Notes under the pieces: generated by a model
What the model was told of the DNA's origin: nothing
The model's input: the letters and a program-made list of their open reading frames with translations, nothing else
Database searches by the model: none
Made by a program: the position numbers and the translations under genes
In this document: positions 25,165-33,665 of the stretch, piece after piece
How the letters are laid out: every line of letters starts with the position of its first letter
Numbering within the stretch: the first letter of the stretch is position 1
Origin: Micromonospora sp. NBRC 110009
GTDB taxonomy: Bacteria; Actinomycetota; Actinomycetes; Mycobacteriales; Micromonosporaceae
DNA length: 64,000 nucleotides
Direction: 5' to 3'
NCBI RefSeq assembly: GCF_030518795.1
Contig: NZ_CP130427.1
Location: 5,270,001-5,334,000, forward strand

Positions 25165-27270
25165 GTGTTCATTCGCGCTGGCAGTACCGGCAGGCTCCGT
25201 AGAGCCGCGCTGACCGCCGGAGTCACTGCCGCCACCCTCGTCCTGTCCACCCTGGTCGCCGGCCCCGCCCGGGCCGACGGGGCCGTCTACGACCCGATCC
25301 GCGAGACGCCGACCCAGTCCCGGCTGGGGCTGGTCCTGCAGGAGTACGCTAGCTTCCCGCAGTCGACCCCCAACCCGGCCCCGGTCGACCAGCGCCTGGT
25401 CCGCAAGGCCCGGATCAACACCATCAGCGAGCTGCCCGACGGCTCCGGCCGCCGCGCGGTGCCGGACCTCAACGGCAACCTGTACTTCGTCGAGAATGGC
25501 GTGCCGCACGTCTACCTCGACGTGGCGGCCACCTTCGCACCCGCGTTCTTCTCCGGCCGCGGCCTCGGCCAGGGCTTCGGGTACGTCGCGTTCCACCCGG
25601 ACTTCGCGCACAACGGCCGCTTCTACACCATCCACACCGAGCAGGCGTCGCTGGCCACCCGGACCCCGGACTACGCGCAGCCGAACACCATCTACCAGGG
25701 CGTCATCAACGAGTGGACCGCCACCGACCCGGCCGCCGACGCGTTCTCCGGCACCCACCGGGAGCTCCTGCGCATCGGCTTCGGCGGCCAGGTCCACGGC
25801 ATCCAGGAGATCAACTTCAACCCGACCGCGAAGCCGGGCGACGGCGACTACGGGATGCTCTACCTGGCGGTCGGCGACGGCGGGCAGGGCTACCGCAACG
25901 GCGACCCGCAGAACATGGGCCTGCCGCACGGCAAGCTGCTCCGCATCGACCCGCAGGGCACCAACTCGCCCAACGGCCGGTACGGGATCCCGGCCGACAA
26001 CCCGTTCGTCGGTAAGGCCGGCGCGCTCGGCGAGATCTACGCGGTGGGCTTCCGTGACCCGCACCGGTTCAGCTGGGACCAGGCCACCGGCCGGATGTTC
26101 CTCGGCCACATCGGCGAGCACGCCATCGAGTCGATCTACGAGGTCCAGGCGGGGGACAACTTCGGCTGGAGCGAGCGCGAGGGCTCCTGGGTCTTCGACA
26201 AGACCGCGACCAAGCCGTGCGACAAGCTCTACCCGCTGCCGGCCGACGACGCGAAGTACGGCTACACCTACCCGGTCGCCGCGTACGACCACGACCCGGC
26301 TGCGGGCTGGAACTGCACCTCCGACGTCGGGGTCGCGGTGGCCGGCGGGTTCGTCTACCGCGGCCACACCCTCCCGCACCTGATCGGCAAGTACGTCTTC
26401 GGTGACCTGGTCGACGGCCGGATCCTCTACACCGAGGCAAACGAGATGCGCCGCGGCGCGGGTCTCGCCACGATCCACCGGCTCGCCCTGTACACCACCG
26501 CCGGCGACCTGGTGCGCATGCAGGACCTGTCGAGCCCGGGCGCGCCCGGCGACCCGAACCGCGTCGACCTGCGCTTCGGCACTGACGCGGCCGGCGAGAT
26601 CTACATCGTGGCCAAGGCCAACGGGAAGATCTGGAAGGTGGTCGGCACGAAGACGGTGGCGGAGGGCGACGTGGGTGACGCCAAGGTGGTCAACACCGGT
26701 GGCGCGGAGAACTGGACGCCGGTGACCCCGTCGAAGTGGCAGTTCGACGGCGACGAGGTGATCCTCGCCGAGGCCGGTGTCAGCCGCCCCGGCCCGCGCC
26801 GGCCGTTCGAGTACGCCATCGTCAACAAGGGACCGGCCTGGTCGTCGGTGCAGATCGACGCCAACGTACGCCTCGACACGCCGGTGGAGGTCAGCAACCG
26901 GGACATCATCATCGTCTTCGGCTGGCAGTCGGACACGCAGTACTACTACGCCCACCTGTCGACCGACAACACGATCTACCCGCACAACGGCATTTTCAAG
27001 GTCAACAACGCTGACCGGGAGCGCATCGACCACCAGTGGAACGGACGGTCCCGCGGCGCCAACCCGGCGATCACCGACGCCGACTGGCACAAGGTGCGGG
27101 TCGTGCACCTGCCCGCCACCGGCGAGATCGCCGTGTACGTCGACGGGCACCGGGATCCGCTGCTGACCGCGAAGGACAAGACCTTCAGCTCCGGTCGGGT
27201 CGGCTTCGGCTCCTTCGACAACATCGGCCGTACCCGTCTGTTCACCGTGACGGGCACGCCAGCCGCCTGA
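25165..27270 (+). CDS. Secreted PQQ-type glucose/sorbosone dehydrogenase with C-terminal jelly-roll domain
   Basis: A 701-residue exported oxidoreductase. After a Sec signal (residues 1-37) comes a soluble glucose/sorbosone dehydrogenase beta-propeller (about 60-490): GQGFGYVAFHPDFAHNGRFYTIHTE, GGQVHGIQEINFNP, MLYLAVGDGG, YAVGFRDPHRFSWD, AGDNFGWSEREGSW. The C-terminal 200 residues (about 500-700) form a different jelly-roll domain (DADWHKVRVVHLPATGEIAVYVDGHRD), like the DUF1080/LamG group. GTG start with AAGGAG upstream. It would oxidise a sugar outside the cell with PQQ; the electron acceptor and substrate are unknown. Confidence 0.87.
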   Translation: MFIRAGSTGRLRRAALTAGVTAATLVLSTLVAGPARADGAVYDPIRETPTQSRLGLVLQEYASFPQSTPNPAPVDQRLVRKARINTISELPDGSGRRAVPDLNGNLYFVENGVPHVYLDVAATFAPAFFSGRGLGQGFGYVAFHPDFAHNGRFYTIHTEQASLATRTPDYAQPNTIYQGVINEWTATDPAADAFSGTHRELLRIGFGGQVHGIQEINFNPTAKPGDGDYGMLYLAVGDGGQGYRNGDPQNMGLPHGKLLRIDPQGTNSPNGRYGIPADNPFVGKAGALGEIYAVGFRDPHRFSWDQATGRMFLGHIGEHAIESIYEVQAGDNFGWSEREGSWVFDKTATKPCDKLYPLPADDAKYGYTYPVAAYDHDPAAGWNCTSDVGVAVAGGFVYRGHTLPHLIGKYVFGDLVDGRILYTEANEMRRGAGLATIHRLALYTTAGDLVRMQDLSSPGAPGDPNRVDLRFGTDAAGEIYIVAKANGKIWKVVGTKTVAEGDVGDAKVVNTGGAENWTPVTPSKWQFDGDEVILAEAGVSRPGPRRPFEYAIVNKGPAWSSVQIDANVRLDTPVEVSNRDIIIVFGWQSDTQYYYAHLSTDNTIYPHNGIFKVNNADRERIDHQWNGRSRGANPAITDADWHKVRVVHLPATGEIAVYVDGHRDPLLTAKDKTFSSGRVGFGSFDNIGRTRLFTVTGTPAA

Positions 27271-27284
27271 CGTACGACCAGCGC

Positions 27285-27315
27285 GGGGGCGGCGGCAGAC
27301 GATGCCGCCGCCCCC
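27285..27315 (+). terminator. Hairpin terminator after the PQQ dehydrogenase gene
   Basis: A 13-bp perfect stem (27285-27297 with 27303-27315), 5-nt loop, followed by C and TT, 15 nt after the stop. It may separate the ThuA gene into its own unit. Confidence 0.75.
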
Positions 27316-27376
27316 CTTGGCGTGCAAGGGATTTCTGCTGACTTCGGCACCGTACGGCCGGAACTTTCGATGATCT

Positions 27377-27393
27377 AAGGCAAAAGTTGCCTT
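27377..27393. promoter_or_regulatory. Inverted repeat AAGGCAA-N3-TTGCCTT before the ThuA gene
   Basis: Perfect 7-bp arms with a 3-nt spacer in an AT-richer stretch 117 nt before the ThuA start. It does not match the LacI operator, so a different regulator could act here. Confidence 0.4.
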
Positions 27394-27509
27394 GTCATCC
27401 ATCTATCTTTCTGCTGTGGCCGACGATAGTCTCTCGCCGGGAGCACCACACTCGCTTGGCTCGTCGAGATCCGCCTCCACTTCCCGCGCTGGAACTGGAA
27501 AGGAACCAC

Positions 27510-29639
27510 ATGTCCAGCCAACCTCCGGTCGCACGAACCCTCAGCTCACACCCCCGATCGCACCGAGACACCCGCCGGCGTCTGCTGCGCTGCCTGGTCG
27601 CCGCCGTCCTACCGGCGGCCTCGCTGTCCGCCGGCGCCCTCGCCGTGGGCACCCCGGCCTGGGCCGCGCCCACCAGCGCGCCGGCCGTCCTGACCCCGAC
27701 CGCCCCCACCGGCACCAACAACTGGTACCGAGGCCCGGTCACCCTGAACCTGTCCGCCACCGATGCGGCCAACGGGGTCCAGCGCCTGGAGTACCGGCTC
27801 GGCAACGCGGCCCCGTTCCAGACCGCGGCGTCCGCGGCCGCCCCGTACCCCGCCAGTCTGACCGGCTCGGTGCAGATCACCCAGGAAGGCGCCACCGCCG
27901 TCGGGTACCGGGCCATCGGCGGCGACGGCTCGGCCGAGGCTGTCCGCACCATCACCATCCGGATCGACACCGTGGCGCCGGTGGTCAGCTGGCCGGGGAT
28001 CGTCGACGGGCACGTCGGCCACACCGCCACGCTGATCCCGACCCGGACCGATCCCGCGCCCGGCTCCGGGGGAGTCTTCGTCCATCGCATGTGGATCGAC
28101 GGAAACGAGGTCACCCCGCTGCCCGTCGCCACCTCCACCCTGGCCACCGGTGGGCACACGATCAGCGTGGTGGCCAGCGACGCGGCCGGCAACGCGGCCC
28201 GCTTCGACCAGGCGTTCGTGGTGACCACGTCGTTCGCCGATCTGGACGCGCTCATCGCCGGCTTCGTCACCAGCGGGGCGATCAGCGCCGCCGCCGGGGA
28301 CAGCCTGCGCGCCACGTCGGCGGAGGCGAGGAGCCTGGCGGACGCGGGCGACAGCACCGGTGCGGTGCGCGCCCTCAACCAGTTCGTCGCCGCCGCGCAG
28401 CGCGCGACGGAACCCGGCTCGGCCCGCGACACGCTGGTCGGTGACGCCCGCTACCTGCAGCGGCAGGTCACCAACACGCTGCCGGCGGAGCCGGCCACCG
28501 GCATGACCGTCACGCCGACCGCCGGACCGAAGCCGATCCCCGCGGCCACGCCGCTCGCGGCGTCCACGAACTTCCCCGGCGCCAGCTTCCGGGTGCTGTA
28601 CTTCTCGGCCACCAAGGGCTTCCGGCACGACCACATCCCGGACACCGCCCTGCTCATCGAGCGGCTGGGCGAGCAGTACGGCTTCGACGTCGACATCTGG
28701 GACCCGAGGCTCGCCCCGGCGTCGCTGCCGAGCACGCCGTTCACCTCGGCCGCCGACCTGTCGAAGTACAAGACCATCATCTTCTCCTCGCCGGTGGACG
28801 GGACGAATCCCAACAGCGCACCGGACGCGGACGCGCTCAACGCCAGCGAGCTGGCCGCCTTCCAGGGGTACATCCGGGCCGGTGGCGGGTACCTCGGGCT
28901 GCACGGGGCGTCGGACGCGATCCACAACGTGCCCTGGTACCGCGACCTGGTCGGTGCGTGGTTCACCAACCACCCCGGCGGCCAGAACGGCGAAGGGACC
29001 TGCGGTAGCTGCATCAACGTGCGGGTCAACACCGAGGACCCCACGAATCCCGCCGTCGCGCACCTGCCGAAGACCTGGCTCACCATCGACGAGCTGTACA
29101 ACTTCGACCACAACCCGCGCGCCGAGGTGCACACGCTGTTGAGCCTCGACGAGTCGTCGTACCAGCGGAGCCTCAACAGCGGCAACGCCGCGACCAACCC
29201 GCTGCGGCTGATGGACGGGGATCACCCGATCGCGTGGTGCCAGGAGTACGACGGCGGACGCGAGTTCTCGCTCATCCTCGGTCACGATCGCGCGCAGTAC
29301 TACCGCGACCCGTTCACCCGGATCCTGCTGAGCGGTATCCACTGGACGGCCGGGCAGACCCAGGCGAACTGCTCGACCTTCCGGCAGACCCGGACGCTGA
29401 TCACCAACGACGCCGACGCCGGTGCCCTGGACGCGAAGTCGGCCGCGGCCGCCTCCGCGCTGCTCGACGAGGCCCAGGCCGCCTACCTCGGGCTGGACTA
29501 CAACACCGCGACCACGTCGCTCAACCAGATCATCGCGATCGCCGGTAACCCCGCCGCCGGCAGCGAGGCGGCGCGTGCCGAACTCGACCGCCAGGCCCGC
29601 CAGCTGCGGGACTGGATGTTGGCGTTGAAGCAGTCCTGA
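27510..29639 (+). CDS. Secreted ThuA-domain protein with Ig-like and helical repeat domains
   Basis: A 709-residue exported protein. Signal peptide to about residue 50; beta-sandwich bacterial Ig-like segments (about 60-240, with ISVVASDAAGNAARF); a helical repeat (about 245-320); the ThuA domain (about 350-600) with FRVLYFSATKGFRHDHIPDTALLIE, GGGYLGLHGASDAIHNVPWY, and WCQEYDGGREFSLILGHD; then a second helical repeat resembling the first (ALDAKSAAAASALLDEAQAAYLGLDY). ThuA folds like class I glutamine amidotransferases and acts in trehalose and related disaccharide use, probably on 3-keto sugars. AAAGGA precedes the ATG. Confidence 0.88.
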   Translation: MSSQPPVARTLSSHPRSHRDTRRRLLRCLVAAVLPAASLSAGALAVGTPAWAAPTSAPAVLTPTAPTGTNNWYRGPVTLNLSATDAANGVQRLEYRLGNAAPFQTAASAAAPYPASLTGSVQITQEGATAVGYRAIGGDGSAEAVRTITIRIDTVAPVVSWPGIVDGHVGHTATLIPTRTDPAPGSGGVFVHRMWIDGNEVTPLPVATSTLATGGHTISVVASDAAGNAARFDQAFVVTTSFADLDALIAGFVTSGAISAAAGDSLRATSAEARSLADAGDSTGAVRALNQFVAAAQRATEPGSARDTLVGDARYLQRQVTNTLPAEPATGMTVTPTAGPKPIPAATPLAASTNFPGASFRVLYFSATKGFRHDHIPDTALLIERLGEQYGFDVDIWDPRLAPASLPSTPFTSAADLSKYKTIIFSSPVDGTNPNSAPDADALNASELAAFQGYIRAGGGYLGLHGASDAIHNVPWYRDLVGAWFTNHPGGQNGEGTCGSCINVRVNTEDPTNPAVAHLPKTWLTIDELYNFDHNPRAEVHTLLSLDESSYQRSLNSGNAATNPLRLMDGDHPIAWCQEYDGGREFSLILGHDRAQYYRDPFTRILLSGIHWTAGQTQANCSTFRQTRTLITNDADAGALDAKSAAAASALLDEAQAAYLGLDYNTATTSLNQIIAIAGNPAAGSEAARAELDRQARQLRDWMLALKQS

Positions 29640-29643
29640 CCCC

Positions 29644-29679
29644 CACGGCCGCCGGCCCGACTGCGGGCCGGCGGCCGTG
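29644..29679 (+). terminator. Strong hairpin terminator after the ThuA gene
   Basis: A perfect 16-bp GC stem (29644-29659 with 29664-29679) and a 4-nt loop, 4 nt after the stop codon. Confidence 0.9.
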
Positions 29680-29748
29680 CGCGGTCTCGTCCTCCCACCC
29701 GCGGGGAGGACGTTCGTCGTTGCCGCCGCCATTTCGATCACCCACAAC

Positions 29749-29775
29749 CGAAACGGGTCCCGGGCCACTCGTAGT
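29749..29775 (+). promoter_or_regulatory. Candidate ECF-type promoter of the sigma factor gene
   Basis: CGAAAC (29749-29754) and CGTAGT (29770-29775), 15-nt spacer, 18 nt before the TTG start. The pattern resembles self-recognised ECF promoters; no transcription data support it. Confidence 0.35.
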
Positions 29776-29792
29776 GTTGGTGGGAGGCCGGG

Positions 29793-30299
29793 TTGCGGAG
29801 TGAACGAGAGTACGTCGAGTACGTCCAGGCGCGCATGCCGTGGCTGCGGCGGCTGGCGTACCGGCTGTGCGGGCAGTGGTCGGTCGCCGACGACCTGGTG
29901 CAGGAGTGCCTCGTCGCGCTCTACCGGTACTGGCGCAGGGCGACGGCGGCGGACTCGCTCGACGCCTACGTCCGGGCGATGCTGGTCCACGCCTACCTGG
30001 CCGAGCGGGAGCGGTCCTGGACCCGCCGGGTCCGGCCCGTAGCCGACGTGATCGGGCCCTCGACGGTGCCGCTGGCCGGTGCCGAACACCGCATCGACCT
30101 GCTGGCCGCGCTCACGAAGCTGTCCCGGGGGCAGCGCGCGGTGCTGGTGCCGCGTTACTGGGAAGACCTCGACGTCGCGCAGACCGCGGCCGCGTTGGGC
30201 TGCTCGACCGGGACGGTCAAGAGCCAGACCGTGTACGCCATCGCGGCGCTGCGCCGCCTGCTGCCGAACTACGTGCCGGGAGGGTCGGACACGCCATGA
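29793..30299 (+). CDS. SigE-family ECF RNA polymerase sigma factor
   Basis: A 168-residue sigma-70 family factor. Region 2 is EYVQARMPWLRRLAYRLCGQWSVADDLVQECLVALYRYW (given here in two parts: EYVQARMPWLRRLAYRL, then CGQWSVADDLVQECLVALY), region 4 is LSRGQRAVLVPRYWEDLDV followed by AQTAAALGCSTGTVKSQT, a typical helix-turn-helix. The size and these motifs fit the actinobacterial SigE-like ECF group. TTG start with GGAGG 5 nt upstream. Its stop overlaps the next gene (ATGA), which encodes a membrane beta-propeller instead of a classical anti-sigma factor. Confidence 0.92.
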   Translation: MRSEREYVEYVQARMPWLRRLAYRLCGQWSVADDLVQECLVALYRYWRRATAADSLDAYVRAMLVHAYLAERERSWTRRVRPVADVIGPSTVPLAGAEHRIDLLAALTKLSRGQRAVLVPRYWEDLDVAQTAAALGCSTGTVKSQTVYAIAALRRLLPNYVPGGSDTP

Positions 30300-31681
30300 G
30301 AGACCTGTTCGCCACCCTGCCGGACGATCCGCCGCCGCTGCCACCCGGCTACCTGGACACCGTGCTCACCCGGGGGCGCCGCTCGATCCGGCGCCAGCGG
30401 ATCGGCGCGGCCGCGCTGTGGGCAGCCGTCGTGCTCGTCCTGGCCGTCCTGGTCGTCCCCGGCGTCCCGCTCCCCGTCCGGCCGGCCGGCCCGGCGACGC
30501 AGCCGAGCCTGCCGGACCGCTTCGCCGGGTACTCGATGCTCACCAGCACCGTCACGTCGGCTTCGCCCGGCCGCGCGATCGCCCTCTACGGCTACGGCAA
30601 CGGCGAGACGGTCAACATGTTCCAGTCGCTGGTCGTCGGCGCGGACGGAGACACCTACCGGCGGGTCGACGCCATGGAGGAGCGGAACCGGCCGTCGGCG
30701 CTGCTCGCCCCGGACGGCACCCGCGTGCTGCTCGGCGACGAGCGCGGCGCGACCGCCGACCTGCTCCTGGTCGACCTCACGACCGGCAAGCGCCGATCCA
30801 TCCCGCTCGGCGACCGGGTCGGCGTACGGCTGCTGGCCTGGTCGCCCGACGGCCGTCACGTCGCGTACAGCGCCGCGCCGCTGACCCGTTCGGCGGAGTT
30901 CGGCACCGTCAACTTCGTCGAGCCCGAGGTGGCCCGCACCGGCACGCTGCGGCTGCTCGACCTGCAGACCGGGCGCAGCACCGAGCTGCCGGCGATCAAG
31001 CCGGCGTGGACGGCGGCGTTCGCCCCGGACAGCCGGCGGCTGGCTGTGCAGGTCGGCCAGACGGCCCACCTCGTCGACGCCGACGGCCGCGAGTACGGCG
31101 CCGTCCCCATCCCGCGCGGACGGGAACTGGCCGCCGATGTCGGCTGGTCTTCGGACGGCGCGTTCCTCGCCACCGTGCCCTGGCTCTCGGACGGACCGTA
31201 CAACGGCACCTCCGGCGGCGACACCGGCCACGGCACCTTCCTGTGGAAGGCCGGGGACGTCGTGTTCGTGCCCTTCCCGGGCGGCGGCACGGCACCGGCG
31301 CCGGTCCCGGACGTGGTGCAACTGCTCGGTTGGCGCTCGGCCGGCAGCGTGGTCGTCGCGGCCATCAACGCCGCAGGCCATGTGTCGCTGGTCGAGGTGC
31401 AACTCGGCAGCAACAGCCGCCGGACCTTGTCCCGCTTCGACACCGGTACCACCTGCGAGTTGGGCACCCAGGGCTGCCAGATGTTCGACCTGCACCTCGC
31501 CACCGGTCTGCTCACCGACCTGACGGTCCGGCAGGCCCGTCGCCCGCAGCGTGGCCCCTGGCCGGCGCTCGTGAACGCCGTCGCCGGCGTCGTCGTGCTC
31601 GGCGCCGCGTTCCTGCTGTGGCGCCGGATACGTCCGTCGACGCAGCCCCGACGACCCAGGATGGACCGACCGCGGCAGTAG
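30296..31681 (+). CDS. Membrane-anchored beta-propeller protein, probable partner of the sigma factor
   Basis: A 461-residue protein. A short cytoplasmic N-terminus (MRDLFATLPDDPPPLPPGY) leads to a first membrane segment (about 40-60, ALWAAVVLVLAVLVVPGVPL), an extracytoplasmic WD40/TolB-like propeller (about 75-420: LLAWSPDGRHVAYSAAPL, AAFAPDSRRLAVQVG, VGWSSDGAFLATVP) and a second membrane segment (about 430-447). Two Cys (CELGTQGC) may pair outside. It overlaps the sigma gene stop by 4 nt. The cytoplasmic N-tail could hold the sigma factor, making this an anti-sigma-like sensor; no zinc-binding anti-sigma motif is visible. Confidence 0.8.
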   Translation: MRDLFATLPDDPPPLPPGYLDTVLTRGRRSIRRQRIGAAALWAAVVLVLAVLVVPGVPLPVRPAGPATQPSLPDRFAGYSMLTSTVTSASPGRAIALYGYGNGETVNMFQSLVVGADGDTYRRVDAMEERNRPSALLAPDGTRVLLGDERGATADLLLVDLTTGKRRSIPLGDRVGVRLLAWSPDGRHVAYSAAPLTRSAEFGTVNFVEPEVARTGTLRLLDLQTGRSTELPAIKPAWTAAFAPDSRRLAVQVGQTAHLVDADGREYGAVPIPRGRELAADVGWSSDGAFLATVPWLSDGPYNGTSGGDTGHGTFLWKAGDVVFVPFPGGGTAPAPVPDVVQLLGWRSAGSVVVAAINAAGHVSLVEVQLGSNSRRTLSRFDTGTTCELGTQGCQMFDLHLATGLLTDLTVRQARRPQRGPWPALVNAVAGVVVLGAAFLLWRRIRPSTQPRRPRMDRPRQ

Positions 31682-31731
31682 GCAGGCAGGGGTCGACGGG
31701 CAGCCGACGGAAGCGTGCGCCAACGGCCGAG

Positions 31732-32826
31732 CTAGCCGGCGCTCAGCCGGCCCGCCAGCACGCCACCGGCCTCGGTCAGCCACCGCGTCGGGTCGGTCAG
31801 CGCCGCGTCGACCGACCCGGCGAGCTCCACCAGCGACACCGCCGCCGACACCGACCCGGGAACCGCCCCGCCGATCTGCCCGGCGGCCACCCCCACGCGT
31901 ACGCCGGCGGACGCGGCCGACTCCAGCAGCGAGCCGACCACCTTGCCGGTCAGCGAGGTCTCGTCGAACCGTCCCTCGCCGGTGAGCACCACGTCCGCGG
32001 CGGTGAGTGCGTCCACGAGCCCGACCAGCGCGGCGATCGTGGTCGCCCCGGGCGTGATGGCAGCACCCCACAGGGCCGCAAGACCGTACGCCGTGCCGCC
32101 CGCCGCGCCGGCACCCGCCTCCCCGGGGTCACCGCCGGCCAACTCCGCGAACCGGCGCAACGCCGCGTCCAGCGACGCCACGTCGGCCGGTCCGGCGCCC
32201 TTCTGCGGGCCGTAGGTGGCGGCGGCGCCGGTCGGGCCGGTCAGCGGCGCGGTCACGTCGACCAGCAACTGCGTGCCGCCGGGCGGTGCGGGGAGCAGGT
32301 CGGTGGTGTCGAGGTGGGCCAGGTCGGTCAGCGCGGCGCCCCCGAGCGGCAGGTCCCGGCCCCGGACGTCGCGCAGTCGCAGCCCGAGCGCGCGGAGCGC
32401 GCCCGTGCCGCCGTCGGTGGACGCGGAGCCGCCGAGGCCGATGACGAGGCCGGTGGCCCCGGCGTCGAGGGCGGCCCGGGCGACGGCGCCGAGCCCGTAC
32501 GTGTGCGCGCCGAGCGGGTCCGGGGCGGCCATCAGCGGCAGCCCGCTGGACTGGGCGAGTTCCAGCACGGCCATCCCGTCGGGCAGCAGCAGCCAGGCGG
32601 CGGACGCCGGCCGGCCGTCGGGTCCGGGCACGGTCACCGTGCGGCGCTCGGCGTCCGGCAGGGCGGCGGCGAAGGCGTCCACGGTGCCTTCGCCGCCGTC
32701 GGCCAGGGGAAGCAGCCGTACGTCGTCACCGGGCCGGCGGGCGAGCCAGCCGCGGGCCAGGGCCCGGGCGGCGTCGTCGGCGCCCAGGCTGCCCTTGAAC
32801 GAGTCCGGTGCGACGACGACGCGCAT
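31732..32826 (-). CDS. Glycerate kinase (GlxK/GarK family)
   Basis: Phosphorylates D-glycerate to 2- or 3-phosphoglycerate, feeding glycolysis. The 364 residues show the family signature MRVVVAPDSFKGSLGADDAARALA, LADGGEGTVDAF, IGLGGSASTDGGTGALRALG, and GEGRFDETSLTGKVVG. Length is standard. The start overlaps the isomerase stop (TGATG). As the last gene of the seven-gene LacI-2-controlled operon, it marks glycerate as an end product of the pathway encoded upstream. Confidence 0.93.
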   Translation of the reverse strand: MRVVVAPDSFKGSLGADDAARALARGWLARRPGDDVRLLPLADGGEGTVDAFAAALPDAERRTVTVPGPDGRPASAAWLLLPDGMAVLELAQSSGLPLMAAPDPLGAHTYGLGAVARAALDAGATGLVIGLGGSASTDGGTGALRALGLRLRDVRGRDLPLGGAALTDLAHLDTTDLLPAPPGGTQLLVDVTAPLTGPTGAAATYGPQKGAGPADVASLDAALRRFAELAGGDPGEAGAGAAGGTAYGLAALWGAAITPGATTIAALVGLVDALTAADVVLTGEGRFDETSLTGKVVGSLLESAASAGVRVGVAAGQIGGAVPGSVSAAVSLVELAGSVDAALTDPTRWLTEAGGVLAGRLSAG

Positions 32827-33665
32827 CAGTCGGCCAGCACGAGCCGGAGGTAGCGGTCCTTCATGGTGGCGAGGACCTCGTCGGGATCGGTCGCCCACAC
32901 CTCGGCGTTGAAGATCTCCACCTCGGTGTCGCCGGTGTAGCCGGCCTGCTCGACCGCCCGCCGGAACGGCGGGAAGTCGATGTGGCCGTCGCCCATCATG
33001 CCCCGCCCGAGCAGCACGTCGGCCGGGAGCGGGGTGAGGAAGTCGCAGACCTGGAAGCTGGCGATCCGATCGCCGGCCCGCTCGATCTGCCGCCACACGT
33101 CCGGGTCCCACCAGATGTGGAAGGTGTCGACGACGACGCCCACCTGCTCGACGGGGAACGGTTCGGCGAGGTCGATCGCCTGTCCCAGGGTGGACAGCAC
33201 GGCCCGGTCGGCGCAGTACATCGGGTGCAGCGGCTCCAGGGCCAGCCGGACGCCGCGCTCGCCGGCGTACGGGGCCAGCTCGGCGAGCGCGTCGGCCACC
33301 CGCTGCCGGGCACCGATGAGGTCACGCGACCCGGGCGGCAGCCCGCCGACCACCATGACCAGGCAGTCCGTACCCAGGCCGGCGGCCTCGTCGATGGCCC
33401 GCCGGTTGTCCTCCAGCGCGGCCCGGCCGGCCTCGCCGTCGGCGGTGAGGAACCCGCCCCGGCACAGCGACGACACCCGCAGCCCCGCGTCGGCGACGAG
33501 TTTCGCGGCGGTGGGCACCCCGATCTCGGCGACGGGCTCGCGCCACAGCCCGATCGCCGGGATGCCGGCCCGGACGCAGCCGTCGACGGCCTCACGGACC
33601 GACCAGGACCTGGTGGTGCGCTGGTTGAGCGACAGCCGCGCCAGCCGCGGGTCGACGCCGTTCAT
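32826..33665 (-). CDS. Sugar phosphate isomerase/epimerase-family TIM-barrel protein
   Basis: A 279-residue xylose-isomerase-like TIM barrel. Metal-ligand candidates lie in RLALEPLHPMY, VGVVVDTFHIWWDPD, GDGHIDFPPFRRAV and TEVEIFNAEVW. No signal peptide, so cytoplasmic, unlike the two exported paralogues at 48118 and 53171. It is fused by ATGA overlaps to the DUF993 gene upstream and TGATG to glycerate kinase downstream. Relatives in similar neighbourhoods are isomerases, epimerases or beta-eliminating lyases on 3-keto sugars; the sequence does not decide among them. Confidence 0.9.
   Translation of the reverse strand: MNGVDPRLARLSLNQRTTRSWSVREAVDGCVRAGIPAIGLWREPVAEIGVPTAAKLVADAGLRVSSLCRGGFLTADGEAGRAALEDNRRAIDEAAGLGTDCLVMVVGGLPPGSRDLIGARQRVADALAELAPYAGERGVRLALEPLHPMYCADRAVLSTLGQAIDLAEPFPVEQVGVVVDTFHIWWDPDVWRQIERAGDRIASFQVCDFLTPLPADVLLGRGMMGDGHIDFPPFRRAVEQAGYTGDTEVEIFNAEVWATDPDEVLATMKDRYLRLVLAD

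Noticed and set aside
27609..30344. A 911-codon minus-strand frame across the ThuA gene and the sigma factor
   Set aside because: It crosses a strong terminator and two recognised genes; shadow frame.
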